Shown: positions 18,542-27,484 of the stretch, one piece after another | How positions within the stretch are numbered: position 1 is the first letter of the stretch | Layout of the letters: each line of letters starts with the position of its first letter | Source: Bryobacterales bacterium F-183 | Lineage (GTDB): Bacteria > Acidobacteriota > Terriglobia > Bryobacterales > Bryobacteraceae | Length of the DNA stretch: 64,000 nt | Direction of reading: 5' to 3' | Assembly (NCBI GenBank): GCA_016865505.2 | Contig: AP025252.1 | Span: 5,540,137-5,604,136 of the forward strand | The notes under the pieces: model-generated | Told to the model about the DNA's origin: nothing | What the model saw: only the letters and a program-made list of their open reading frames with translations | Database searches by the model: none | Position numbers and translations under genes: made by a program

Positions 18542-21500
18542 TTAGAAGATAATGCGCAGGCCCAGGCGAACTTCGCGAGGGGTCTGGTAGCTGATCGGCA
18601 GCTTGTAGATGGGCGAGTACGGAGCCGCCGTACCCAGGGGGTTCGACGGATTCACGAAATCGTTCACGTTGTAGCCGGCAAAGAAACGCGACAGCGGCAG
18701 AGCCGTATCGGTCACTGCACCAGCGCGGTTGATCGTCTGCTGCGTGTTCAGAACAGCATTCTGGTTGAAGATGTTCGTGAAGTACGCTTCCGGAGCGATC
18801 GTTACACGTTCGCTCACCTTAATGGTGTGCTTCAGCGTGACGTCGGTCTGGGTGTAGAACGGAGTCCGGCCCAGATCGCCGCGGCCATTCGGGAAGGTCG
18901 GAGCAGAGATGTAGATCATCTGCGTCGAAAGCGGGGTGCCGGAGAAGGCCACCTGGCTCAGACCGATGTTCGTCACGCCACCCATCCACTTCACATCCTG
19001 GCTACCGAAGAACGTGATCGCATGCGGACGATCCGTCGCCAGGCGGCCCTCGGCGTTCTGACCCTTGCTATTGAAGTAATAGTAGGGGAGGTCGAACGCG
19101 CGGGAAACACCCGGATCGGAGCGGCCGTTTTCGTCAGAGTTGGCGAGACCGGAGTAGTTGCCAAACAAGCGGCTATAGGTGTAGCTGGCCAACATGTAGG
19201 TCGTACGGGTCAACTGGCCCTGCACGCGGAACTCGATGCCGTCGTAATCGCGCTTGGCTTTCGGAACGAGGAACTCGCCCGAAGGAGCCTTGCCGTTGTA
19301 AACGCCGGTCGGATCCACGCGGGTCAAACCAAAGCCCGGGTTGCCGATGACGTACTGTTCGCTGCCTTCGCTATCGAGAACGCCGATGTCCTCAATCACG
19401 CGCAGCAACTGCTTGCGGCTGTAACGCAGGGTAGCGGTCAGGCGGCTCGAAAGAGCATGGTCCAAACGGACCGTGAATTCGCGCTGCGTGTACGGCTTCA
19501 TGTCGGGGTCGACACCTTCCCACGCGCCGGTCGCCTGATTGATCGGCAACGAGCGGTTGTTGTACCGGGTGATTTCCGCACCCAGCGCGCCCGGCGTAGC
19601 CTTGCCCAGGTTCAACACATTGGCGTTGTCGAGCTTGTACACATAGGTCCACCAGTAGTCGCCGCCGAAGCTGCCGCGGGCGAGTTCGTACTTCATGGTG
19701 TCGTAGTACAGGCCGAACGAACCGGACAGCTTCCACTTGCCATCGCCCAGGACGTCCCAGGCAGCGCCAAGGCGGGGAGCGATCTTGCTGCCCCAGCCAA
19801 AGCTGATCGGGTTGCCCACGTCGCGGCCATTGAACTGACGGGTGAACGGCGGCAGGAATTCGTTTTCGAAACGAACGCCCAGGTTCAAGGTCAGGCGCTT
19901 GCCCGCACGCCAGTTGTCGTTCACATAGAAGCCCTGGTTGCGGCTGTTGGCGCCGTTGTTCTGGCGGACGCCATCCTGCCACACGTAGTAACCCAGAGCA
20001 CCCTGCTGGTTGTTGATCTGACCACGGCTAAACGCCTGGCCCCAGAAGATCTGGAAGCGGCCATTGGTGTAGTCCGTGTTCACTTCGTTCGACAGGCGGT
20101 TCAACGCATAGCCGAACTTCAACGTGTGCGCGCCCGACAGGTAAGAACCGTCGAGGTACACATTGTGGCGGGTCGTCTTGTCGTACTGGATAGCCAGCGT
20201 GCTCGACACGTTCGAGAAGCCCGCGCCGCCCGGAAGCGGAACGTCGGACGGCGAAGCCGTCGAGTAGGAGATGAACGGCGCACCCGACAAACCGTAGTTG
20301 CCGAGCTTGTCGTTCTGGTAGCGGTAGCCGTAGCGGGCGCTGGCCAGCAGGCGGGAGCTAAACGTGTAGGTAGCGGCCGCGCTGTACTGCTGCGACGGCT
20401 GGTAGCCACCCTGGATCGACAGATCGTTCGAAGGCGGCGACGCGGCGCGGCCTTCCTGGCTCGCCAGAGCGCCAACCTGCTTCACCGGCGACCAGATCCA
20501 CGACGTGTTGATCTGCAACTTGGCGAGCGGATTGTAATCGACGCGCATCAGGCTGAAGTGCTGCTTCAGATCCTGGCGGAACGTACGGAAACCGTTTGGG
20601 GCTTGCTGCAATGTCGTGTAAGAGACGTTGCGAACGCGATGCTCCAGCACCGGCATGTAGCCAGCGTTGAAGAACAGGCGGTTCTTGATCAGCGGTCCTC
20701 CGAGCATAAAGCCCGGGTACTGCGTGGTGTATTCGTCTTCCTTGGGAGCAAAGAAGTCGGCGCGATCCGCGCTGAACGGCGACAGCTTCCAGAAGCCGCG
20801 GGGACGGGGATTGAATACGTCGCTCGTCACCTGGTACAGCAACTGGCCGTGGAAGTCGTTCGTGCCCGAGCGGGTCGCAATGTTGACCACGCCGCCGGTG
20901 GCGCCACCGGAGTCAGCTTCCATACCGGCGCTCTTCACCTGAACGTCAGAGATGAACTCAAAGGGAATCGCGCTGTTGGTGCGCAGCGTGCCGCGGCGAA
21001 CGTCGCTGACGTCCACGCCGTCGATCACGAACTGGTTTTCGGAGCCCGAGGCGCCGTCAACCTGAATACCGGTGGTGCGGCCCGCGTTGCCAGTGGTGCC
21101 GCTCGACGCCTTGGGTTCGAGACGAACGCCAGGGGCCATCGTCAGGATCGATTCGAAGCTGCGCGAACGCGGCAGGTTATCGAAGACCTGGCTGCTAATG
21201 TTGACTTGTGTACGGCTCGAGGTCGGGTCGATCGAAACCGCGCTTTCGGTCACTTCAACGGTCTCAGCAACATTGCTGACCCGGAGCGTCGGGTTTAAGG
21301 TGATCGACGATCCCAGCTTTACATCGACGTTGGTCTGCTTGACCGTCGTAAAGCCGGACTTGGTAACCGTAATGGTATAAATACCGACGGGCATACGACC
21401 CATGTTGTAGCGGCCGCTGCTATCGGACTCAACTTCAATGGGTTGCGGAAGCGTCGGGCTGGCGGCGGACAATTTCGCTCCGGGCACGCCGGCGCCGGAT

Positions 21501-21616
21501 TGATCGAGTACGCTGCCAAGAATCGTTCCGTAGTTCTCCTGGCCAAATGCGCCCACGGTTGCAAGCGCGCCTGCCAGGAGAGCCAGATGAACTCTGGATA
21601 GACGAGTGATTCTCAT
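18542..21616 (-). CDS. Oar-like TonB-dependent receptor with carboxypeptidase-regulatory domain
   Basis: A 1024-residue protein. The start is taken at ATG 21616 because GGAGG stands a few bases upstream and the signal peptide begins there (MRITRLSRVHLALLAG); an in-frame ATG 36 codons earlier would place non-signal sequence first. Domain order: signal (1-27), CarboxypepD_reg (about 30-110: GTILGSVLDQSGAGVPGAKL, GRYNMGRMPVGIYTITV), and a plug (about 120-250: NLPRSRSFESILTMAPGV, FVIDGVDVSDVRRG, GGATGGVVNIATRSGTN). A barrel follows, ending in LGLRIIF with the terminal phenylalanine typical of outer-membrane proteins. It is related to the preceding receptor but not a recent duplicate. The ligand is unknown. 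Confidence 0.92.
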   Translation of the reverse strand: MRITRLSRVHLALLAGALATVGAFGQENYGTILGSVLDQSGAGVPGAKLSAASPTLPQPIEVESDSSGRYNMGRMPVGIYTITVTKSGFTTVKQTNVDVKLGSSITLNPTLRVSNVAETVEVTESAVSIDPTSSRTQVNISSQVFDNLPRSRSFESILTMAPGVRLEPKASSGTTGNAGRTTGIQVDGASGSENQFVIDGVDVSDVRRGTLRTNSAIPFEFISDVQVKSAGMEADSGGATGGVVNIATRSGTNDFHGQLLYQVTSDVFNPRPRGFWKLSPFSADRADFFAPKEDEYTTQYPGFMLGGPLIKNRLFFNAGYMPVLEHRVRNVSYTTLQQAPNGFRTFRQDLKQHFSLMRVDYNPLAKLQINTSWIWSPVKQVGALASQEGRAASPPSNDLSIQGGYQPSQQYSAAATYTFSSRLLASARYGYRYQNDKLGNYGLSGAPFISYSTASPSDVPLPGGAGFSNVSSTLAIQYDKTTRHNVYLDGSYLSGAHTLKFGYALNRLSNEVNTDYTNGRFQIFWGQAFSRGQINNQQGALGYYVWQDGVRQNNGANSRNQGFYVNDNWRAGKRLTLNLGVRFENEFLPPFTRQFNGRDVGNPISFGWGSKIAPRLGAAWDVLGDGKWKLSGSFGLYYDTMKYELARGSFGGDYWWTYVYKLDNANVLNLGKATPGALGAEITRYNNRSLPINQATGAWEGVDPDMKPYTQREFTVRLDHALSSRLTATLRYSRKQLLRVIEDIGVLDSEGSEQYVIGNPGFGLTRVDPTGVYNGKAPSGEFLVPKAKRDYDGIEFRVQGQLTRTTYMLASYTYSRLFGNYSGLANSDENGRSDPGVSRAFDLPYYYFNSKGQNAEGRLATDRPHAITFFGSQDVKWMGGVTNIGLSQVAFSGTPLSTQMIYISAPTFPNGRGDLGRTPFYTQTDVTLKHTIKVSERVTIAPEAYFTNIFNQNAVLNTQQTINRAGAVTDTALPLSRFFAGYNVNDFVNPSNPLGTAAPYSPIYKLPISYQTPREVRLGLRIIF

Positions 21617-21748
21617 CTTCCCTCCTTGATAAAAATCGGAATCGGATGAGAAAAAAGCGAGCGCAATTCGACCCTTACGGCCATGTGTTAGCCGGGCCAA
21701 GCCGAAGCTGAGCCTTTCCCCCAATGGGGTCAGGATATCACGAATGGA

Positions 21749-22444
21749 TTACAAGACTGAATCGAAAGATAGCTCGGAGAGTATCCGTCGGACCTCTCCC
21801 GCCGGATCGTGCGCTCTGGTAACCTGCCGTCCGATCACCAGAAAACTTGCGCCATCGCGCATCGCGGCAGCCGGCGTCGCCACCCGTTTTTGGTCCCCTG
21901 CAGCCGCCCCGGCAGACCGTACACCCGGCGTAACCAATTGAAAATCCGGGCCTGTCGCGCGACGCACCTCCGCAACCTCCTGCGGCGAACACACGACGCC
22001 CTGCACGCCGCAGGCAAGCGCCTGCCCCACCCGTAGCGACACCAACTCGGCAACCGTCGAGTGATGCCCCATCGCTTCCAGGTCCGCCTGATCAAAACTC
22101 GTGAGTACCGTCACGCCTAGTATCTTCAGACTAGTGCCGGATGCACCTTCGACAGCCGCCCGCATCACCTGCGGTACTGCGTGGACGGTCAGAAAATCCA
22201 CGCCAAGCTTGCCCACCTGCCGCACCGCCCGCTTCACGGTCTCGCCGATGTCGTACATCTTAAGATCCAGAAAAATCCGATTCCCGCCTTCCAAAAGCTC
22301 ACGGACCAACTCAGGTCCAGAAGCCGAAAACAGCTCCAGCCCGACCTTGTAGAACCGGCAGGAATCGCCAATCTGGTGGACCAAGGCACGAGCCTCAGCC
22401 GCGGTCTCGACATCAAGCGCAATGATGATGGGATTTTGGGACAT
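21749..22444 (-). CDS. pyrF: Orotidine 5'-phosphate decarboxylase
   Basis: A 231-residue enzyme that converts OMP to UMP, the last step of pyrimidine nucleotide synthesis. The catalytic Asp-Lys-Asp set is present in FLDLKMYDIGETV (D60, K62, D65), along with substrate-binding D11 (IALDV) and K33 (FYKVGLE). The phosphate loop phrase VTPGVRSAGA and a final VIGRQVT motif complete the barrel. The length is normal for the bacterial short form. It follows selD by 6 nt on the same strand, so the two are co-transcribed, an arrangement without an obvious biochemical reason. Confidence 0.97.
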   Translation of the reverse strand: MSQNPIIIALDVETAAEARALVHQIGDSCRFYKVGLELFSASGPELVRELLEGGNRIFLDLKMYDIGETVKRAVRQVGKLGVDFLTVHAVPQVMRAAVEGASGTSLKILGVTVLTSFDQADLEAMGHHSTVAELVSLRVGQALACGVQGVVCSPQEVAEVRRATGPDFQLVTPGVRSAGAAAGDQKRVATPAAAMRDGASFLVIGRQVTRAHDPAGEVRRILSELSFDSVL

Positions 22445-22450
22445 GTTGTT

Positions 22451-23464
22451 TCAAACAATCTGGATCGGCCGCTCACCGCGCGCCAGCACACTACCAATGC
22501 GATAGGCGTCGGGAAACGCCCCAATAAAGGACTCAGCATCGCGTTCCGGCATCGTAATGCACAGCCCGCCCGAGGTCTGCGGGTCATAGAAAATCGCCGG
22601 AGCGTCACCCGCCACGCAACCCGACGCAAACTCACGATTATTGTTCAATCCGCCGGGAATCGCCCCCGCCTCGACATACTCGCTCGCCCCCGGCAGCAGC
22701 CGTACACGATCTCGTTCCACGGCAATGGTCACGCCGCTCCCGCGAGCCAGTTCGCGCACATGCCCCATCAGGCCGAATCCGGTGACGTCGGTACACCCAT
22801 GGACCTCAAACTGCAGCATCGCCTCACAGGCCGCACGATTCAGCTTCAGCATCGACGCCGTCGCCTCCGCCACATGTTCCGCCTTGGCGATCTCCCGCTT
22901 CAGCGCCGTACCAATCACGCCCGTACCAATCCGCTTCGTCAGTAGCACAGCATCGCCCACCTGCGCCCCCGTATTGGCCTTCACGCGATCCGGATGAATC
23001 AGCCCCGTCACCGCATACCCGAACTTGATCTCCGGGTCATTCACGCTATGCCCGCCCACCACCGGACACCCCGCCTCGCGCATCTTCTCCGCCCCGCCCT
23101 TCAGGATCTCAGCCAGAACGTCGAGATCCCCGCCGCCGGGGTAGCACAGCACGGAAAGCGCACTAATCGGACGCCCGCCCATCGCATACACATCGCTCAG
23201 CGCATTCGCCGCTGCGATCGCACCAAAGGTGAACGGATCATCGACAACAGGCGTAAAGAAATCGACGGTTTGCACCAGCGCCAAATCGTCCGAAATGCGG
23301 TACACCGCCGCATCGTCGCTGGTATCGAAGCCCACAATCACATTGGGGTCTTCAAACCGCGGAATTTGCCCCAAAACACGGTCCAAAATGCTCGGACTCA
23401 GCTTCGCGGCGCAGCCGCCCGCCTTCACATGCGCGGTCAGCCGGGTAGTCGGAGCGGTAGCCAT
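22451..23464 (-). CDS. selD: Selenide, water dikinase (selenophosphate synthetase)
   Basis: A 337-residue SelD that makes selenophosphate from selenide and ATP, the selenium donor for selenocysteine tRNA and selenouridine. The catalytic loop is KAGGCAAK, with Cys18 at the position of the essential Cys/Sec and Lys21 conserved. The second cysteine found in E. coli (GCGCK) is alanine here. Further ATP and metal motifs are present: VGFDTSDDAAVY, VQTVDFFTPVVDDP, NALSDVYAMGG and GGHSVNDPEIKFG. C-terminal blocks include HGCTDVTGFGLMGH and DPQTSGGL. It proves the organism uses selenium in some form and supports the selenoprotein proposed at 48546-48893. selA and selB are not in the window. Confidence 0.97.
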   Translation of the reverse strand: MATAPTTRLTAHVKAGGCAAKLSPSILDRVLGQIPRFEDPNVIVGFDTSDDAAVYRISDDLALVQTVDFFTPVVDDPFTFGAIAAANALSDVYAMGGRPISALSVLCYPGGGDLDVLAEILKGGAEKMREAGCPVVGGHSVNDPEIKFGYAVTGLIHPDRVKANTGAQVGDAVLLTKRIGTGVIGTALKREIAKAEHVAEATASMLKLNRAACEAMLQFEVHGCTDVTGFGLMGHVRELARGSGVTIAVERDRVRLLPGASEYVEAGAIPGGLNNNREFASGCVAGDAPAIFYDPQTSGGLCITMPERDAESFIGAFPDAYRIGSVLARGERPIQIV

Positions 23465-23514
23465 GTTCGCTCTATTTTACCGGACAGGCTATAGTGGGGG
23501 AGCGCGACTCCGCT

Positions 23515-24468
23515 ATGGCCTATCTGGCAGCCTTACTGTACCGTTTGCACGTCGTAACCGGCCTCGTGGCAGGCCTCTTTTTCAGCATCCTCGGCGTCAC
23601 CGGAGCGGCTCTCGCCTTCCGCCCCGCCCTCGAGCAATCCTGGTACATTCCCAAGTCCGCCGCGACGGCCAATTCCTTCTCCTGGGACCAGGTCGCCCTA
23701 CACGTCTCCCAAGGCCCGCCCGGACGTCGAATCCGCGAGGCCCGTCTACGCCCCGGCCACGCCACCGAGTTCGTGGTCCACAATCGCGACGGCTCCGCCG
23801 CTACCAGCCATTATGTAGATCCCGCCTCCGGCCGCGTACTCGCCGAGCGCAACCACGACAGCAGCCCTTTTGAAGCCCTACGTTCCTGGCACACCCACCT
23901 CAGCGCCGGACCCTACGGCCGCATCCTCGTCAGCCGCCTCGGCCTCCTCCTGATGCTCCAAGCCATCATCGGAGCCGTCATTTGGATCCTGCGCGGCAAG
24001 CCCGGCAACTGGCACACCTACCTCGGCCTAGCCGCCCTCATGCCATTGCTTTTGCTCGCCTATTCGGGCTTCCATGTGATGACCACGCGCTTCACTGTGG
24101 TAACGCCTGTCGTGACCCTGCGCGGCGTCGAAAACAAAGCCCCGCTCGACACCATCGTCGCCACCGCCACTAAGCGGCGCCAGGGCTTCGAGCTCACCCG
24201 CATCGACTTCCCGCAGGCCCCCTCACAACCCTTTGCCTTCTGGTTCGGCGACCAAAACCCCGAGCGCGTCGTCTACATGGACCCCTACGGCGCAGTCCTG
24301 CCCATGATGATCCCAACGCAGTTGAATCAGGTCCAGCTCTGGCACTCAGGACCCGCAGGCGGCGCGCCCGCAGCCTTCTTCCGCTTGCTGACAGGCCTGG
24401 CCATCCCTTTGCTATGGACGATTGCACTGTGGCGCCACTGGCAGTCCCGCCGCAGCCGCAACGCCTGA
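23515..24468 (+). CDS. PepSY-associated TM (PiuB/sulfite reductase-like) membrane protein
   Basis: About 317 residues with the PepSY-TM layout: an N-terminal helix containing RLHVVTGLVAGLFFSILGVTGAAL, a PepSY-like extracytoplasmic region (SGRVLAERNHDSS), WHTHLSAGPYGRILV followed by a second helix, a third helix with LLLAYSGFHVMTTR, and a last helix near 290-310. Conserved histidines in these helices could bind heme. Homologues occur with TonB receptors and iron uptake genes and may reduce metals, though the function is not settled. The start is uncertain: ATG 23515 is chosen, but a GTG at 23494 in the same frame is possible, as GGGGGAG lies between. It is divergent from selD and its 3' end nearly meets the HAD gene. 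Confidence 0.8.
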   Translation: MAYLAALLYRLHVVTGLVAGLFFSILGVTGAALAFRPALEQSWYIPKSAATANSFSWDQVALHVSQGPPGRRIREARLRPGHATEFVVHNRDGSAATSHYVDPASGRVLAERNHDSSPFEALRSWHTHLSAGPYGRILVSRLGLLLMLQAIIGAVIWILRGKPGNWHTYLGLAALMPLLLLAYSGFHVMTTRFTVVTPVVTLRGVENKAPLDTIVATATKRRQGFELTRIDFPQAPSQPFAFWFGDQNPERVVYMDPYGAVLPMMIPTQLNQVQLWHSGPAGGAPAAFFRLLTGLAIPLLWTIALWRHWQSRRSRNA

Positions 24469-24471
24469 GGC

Positions 24472-25107
24472 TTACCCGTGAAGTGGCACCGCAGGTAGAC
24501 CGTAAGCCGTCTCCTGCCCGTTTAGCTCCGCCCGTGATTTATAGGTAATCGCGTGGATCCCCAAAGCCTGCGCCGCCCGGATGTTCGTCAGCTTGTCATC
24601 GAAAAACAAGGTCTGCTCCCCGCGCAACCCAAGGTCCGCAAGACAGCTCTTGTAGATCTCCGGCTCCGGTTTCGCCGACCGGACCTCATACGACAACGTC
24701 ACCACATCGAACTGATCGAACAAATCGGTGTGCTTCCGGATATGCATCCCCAGCGAGGCCGGCATATTGGACAAAATCGCCGTCTTGAACCCGGCCGCCC
24801 GCAGCGTACGGTTCCATTCGAGCATCGGCTCATCCAGCGTCAGCCAAAACCGCACATCGCACTCATCAAACCGCGCGATCTGCTCGTCGCTGTAGCTCTT
24901 CCCGGCCGAGGACGCAATACTATGCCAATACGAGCGGTCATCCAAGTCGGCGCGATCGTACGCCAACCGGTACTGCCAAAAATAAGTCAAAAAGTCTTCC
25001 GTAGAGAGACCACACAACTCGGCCAACTGCCGCGTTTGTTCCGCTTCCGGGAGCTTACAAATCACGCCCCCATAATCGAGAATCACCGCTTGAACGGGTT
25101 CAGACAT
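24472..25107 (-). CDS. HAD-family phosphatase-like hydrolase
   Basis: A 211-residue HAD superfamily protein. Motif I is degenerate: AVILDYGGVI has only the first aspartate (D11), and the second aspartate of the usual DxD is glycine, as seen in several YihX-like subfamily members. Motif II is AILSNMP, with Asn/Ser; motif III lysine is in RSAKPEPEIY; motif IV is LFFDDKLTNI. A cap of helices lies between residues 20 and 95. It probably hydrolyses a phosphorylated metabolite, in the manner of YihX or of epoxide hydrolase N-terminal-like phosphatases. It converges with the PepSY gene (3 nt apart) and is followed by the glycosyltransferase upstream. Confidence 0.85.
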   Translation of the reverse strand: MSEPVQAVILDYGGVICKLPEAEQTRQLAELCGLSTEDFLTYFWQYRLAYDRADLDDRSYWHSIASSAGKSYSDEQIARFDECDVRFWLTLDEPMLEWNRTLRAAGFKTAILSNMPASLGMHIRKHTDLFDQFDVVTLSYEVRSAKPEPEIYKSCLADLGLRGEQTLFFDDKLTNIRAAQALGIHAITYKSRAELNGQETAYGLPAVPLHG

Positions 25108-25134
25108 GGTTCGTTTTTCAGTTCTGAATTGGAT

Positions 25135-26130
25135 TTAAGGTTTGGTGTTGTTCGGAGCGCTGCCACTGCCATCTGCCAACTGCGCCTCACGCCGCGTGCG
25201 AATCTCGCGCACCGCGTAAATGCGACGGCCCTGGCTCTCAAAATACGTGCGCATCAGCAACTCGCCGAGCAGGCCGGAGGTAAACATCATCAGCCCCGCC
25301 AGCAGCAGCAGACCACCGGCAAACATCAGCGGACCATGTTCGAGAATGATGTCCATCCCGCGGATCTTCTGCACCAGCAGATAGGTCAGAATCAGGCCAC
25401 CAAGTGCGATACCGCCCAAGCCCAACGCACCGAAAAAGTGCATCGGCCGGGTCATGTACTTCAGCAGGAACCGAATCGTCAGAATGTCGAAAAACACGCG
25501 AAACGTCCGGCTGAGCCCGTAGTGCGACCCACCGGCGATTCTCGGCGTATTCCGAATCGGCACTTCGGCCACGCGCGCACCGTACTGGCTCGCCAGCGCC
25601 GGAATAAACCTGTGCAATTCGCCGTACAGGTTGACGTCCTTCAAAATCTCGGACCGGTACGCCTTGAACGTGGTCCCAAAGTCTCGCAGTTCGATCCCGG
25701 AAGCCTTGGCCATCAGCCAATTCGCGATCCGCGACGGGATCTTGCGCGTCACAGCATTGTCCAGCCGATTCTTGCGCCACCCACTCGCGATGTCATACCC
25801 CTCATTGATTTTTTCGAGGAGTGCCGGAATATCCTCCGGGTCATGCTGCAGGTCGCCATCGAGCGAAATCACCACGTTGCCTTGCGCCTCGTCGAATCCC
25901 GCCGACAAAGCGGCCGTTTGCCCAAAATTCCGCCGCAGCCGAATGATTTTCAGCCGTCCATCGGTCTCGCAAAGATTCGAAAGCAACTCAAAGCTTCGAT
26001 CGGTCGAGGCGTCGTCCACAAAGATGATTTCGTAAGGTTTTTTCAGCTTTTCCAGAACCGACGTCAGCTTGTCGTAAAGCTTCAAAATCGCTGGTTCTTC
26101 GTTGTGAATAGGGATAACGACCGAGAGCAT
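25135..26130 (-). CDS. Family 2 glycosyltransferase, dolichol/undecaprenyl-phosphate type
   Basis: A 331-residue GT2 enzyme with two C-terminal membrane helices (about 225-300), the layout of polyprenyl-phosphate sugar transferases such as DPM1/ArnC/GtrB. The GT-A core starts at once: LSVVIPIHNEEPAI, FVDDASTDRSFELL, and ISLDGDLQHDPEDIP with the metal-binding DxD-like DGD and the QHDP block. The start is set at ATG 26130 because the core motif begins there; the 11 extra upstream codons do not match the family. It probably moves a sugar from a nucleotide sugar to a lipid carrier at the membrane, for later surface polymer modification. Confidence 0.9.
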   Translation of the reverse strand: MLSVVIPIHNEEPAILKLYDKLTSVLEKLKKPYEIIFVDDASTDRSFELLSNLCETDGRLKIIRLRRNFGQTAALSAGFDEAQGNVVISLDGDLQHDPEDIPALLEKINEGYDIASGWRKNRLDNAVTRKIPSRIANWLMAKASGIELRDFGTTFKAYRSEILKDVNLYGELHRFIPALASQYGARVAEVPIRNTPRIAGGSHYGLSRTFRVFFDILTIRFLLKYMTRPMHFFGALGLGGIALGGLILTYLLVQKIRGMDIILEHGPLMFAGGLLLLAGLMMFTSGLLGELLMRTYFESQGRRIYAVREIRTRREAQLADGSGSAPNNTKP

Positions 26131-26206
26131 GGCAAGTACTACCCCAAGTGTACCGTGTAACAAACCGCAAACCGCGCCTCTCTACAGGCCAAGGAGTAAA
26201 GAACAC

Positions 26207-26440
26207 ATGGCGTCCTGCGAAGTCTGCGGAAACGAGTACGACAAGAGTTTTGAGGTGGTACGAGGAGGCGAATCCCACACCTTCGACAGTTTTGAATGTG
26301 CAATCCACGCCCTGGCCCCACAATGCAGCCACTGCGGCTGCCGCATCGTCGGCCACGGAGTGGAAGTGGAAGGATCCTTCTTCTGCTGCGCCAATTGCGC
26401 CCGCCACATGGGAGCCCGAGGAGTCAAAGACCGCGCGTAG
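26207..26440 (+). CDS. Small cysteine-rich zinc-binding protein
   Basis: A 77-residue protein with nine cysteines. CEVCGNEYDKSFEV opens it, HTFDSFECAIHALAPQCSHC forms the middle, and FFCCANCARHMG ends it, giving CxxC pairs at about 4-7, 41-44 and 59-62. These can form one or two zinc knuckles, as in small metallothionein-like or TRASH-like bacterial proteins. The start is ATG 26207, with AAGGAG 10 nt upstream at 26191-26196; an earlier in-frame ATG lacks such a site. Homologues of this type are widespread and uncharacterised. It may store or sense a metal. It diverges from the glycosyltransferase gene. Confidence 0.8.
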   Translation: MASCEVCGNEYDKSFEVVRGGESHTFDSFECAIHALAPQCSHCGCRIVGHGVEVEGSFFCCANCARHMGARGVKDRA

Positions 26441-27010
26441 ACAAGTCGCCGGTGACGCCGCACCAGCACGAAACACGCCCAGTTACGAATCCGAAAGGTC
26501 GATGGCAAACGAACGTCAGCACAGCCCCACTCACCGCCAACACCGCCTAATCGCGGCGTCACCACACTCAAACCCGTGGAGGCAGCATGCACCTATCAGA
26601 CGCGGCAATCAAAGGATTGGTTGGGGACTGTTCTACGAGGAGCTAGGGTTCATCCAAAGACGCTACCCATCCGCGCCAGCGAGAAGCGCTGCCAACGCCA
26701 TCGCGCACCGGCCTGCGCTAGACTCGCGCAGCCTAGCAAGCCCAACGCGACCCTTCATTTCGAGCATTCCACAAGCAAGCGAGTGCATGGACGGCCTACC
26801 GCCTCAACACGGGAGGTTGGGGGATCCGTTGTCGGCACGAAGCCTCACATCAACCCCAAAAAGCTGCATTCTTTCCGGCGCCCCCCTAACTGGCAGTTCA
26901 CCAACCAGGTTGAAACCCGCACCTCCTACCCCTCATCAGGCAGAACCAAACAAACGAGTTCTAAACCCTGCTCCGCGCGGCCCGCCTTCGACCATCGCCC
27001 CAGACGACCT
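26441..27010. other. 570-nt stretch with no recognisable gene
   Basis: Open frames cross this region on the plus strand (one runs from before 26207 to 27110), but none resembles a known protein, has a good start, or shows the third-position pattern of neighbouring genes. The sequence is unusually rich in AACC/CACC words and more mixed in composition than the flanks. No terminator-like hairpin with a T-run, tRNA or repeat pair was found. It could be decayed coding DNA or the downstream leader of the flagellar operon. Confidence 0.5.
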
Positions 27011-27484
27011 TCACCTACCGCTCCGCTGTTCCGTCCGACGCTGGTCGCGCGACCTCATCAGCAACCTTGCGCTATACGCTTCGTCCGCCAACATCTGCAG
27101 GTCGCGCTGAAACTCGACATTCCATTCCGCCAGCGCCTTCTCCCGCAACTTGTCCAGCAGTTGCACGCCCTGTCGCTCCTTCAGCACCACGCGAAACTGC
27201 TCCGCAATCTGATTCGCCAGTTGTAGACGCTCGCGCTCAATTCGCGTAGCCTCCCGCCCAGCGAACATCTGAAAGTCATGCAAGTACGCTAACTGCGCCC
27301 CGGAGATTCGCCTATTCTCGGACACTGCGCGACGCTCACTGGCCGCGGCCTCTTCAATCTCCGCCAACTCACGCTGCAGCCTCGCGTCCTCCTGGACCAG
27401 CGCCCGATACCGGTTCTCCTCGCTCTCCAACTTCGCTGCACGCCAGCGCGCCACCGCCTCCAAGCGAAACTGAAACTTTTTCAC
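27011..27484 (-). CDS. fliJ: Flagellar export chaperone FliJ
   Basis: A 157-residue, almost wholly alpha-helical coiled-coil protein with the FliJ opening FQFRLEAVARWRAAKLESEE and heavy Glu/Arg/Gln content to the end. FliJ links the export ATPase FliI to the FlhA gate and escorts rod and hook substrates. It starts with GTG, overlapping the fliI stop (GTGA), and is the last gene of the flagellar operon seen here. The C-terminal residues are Arg-rich (RDQRRTEQRSGR), which is usual. Confidence 0.9.
   Translation of the reverse strand: MKKFQFRLEAVARWRAAKLESEENRYRALVQEDARLQRELAEIEEAAASERRAVSENRRISGAQLAYLHDFQMFAGREATRIERERLQLANQIAEQFRVVLKERQGVQLLDKLREKALAEWNVEFQRDLQMLADEAYSARLLMRSRDQRRTEQRSGR

Noticed and set aside
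26148-27110. A long plus-strand frame through the zinc protein gene and the empty region into fliJ
   Set aside because: It overlaps two real genes in other frames, has no good ribosome site, and its translation shows no family resemblance.
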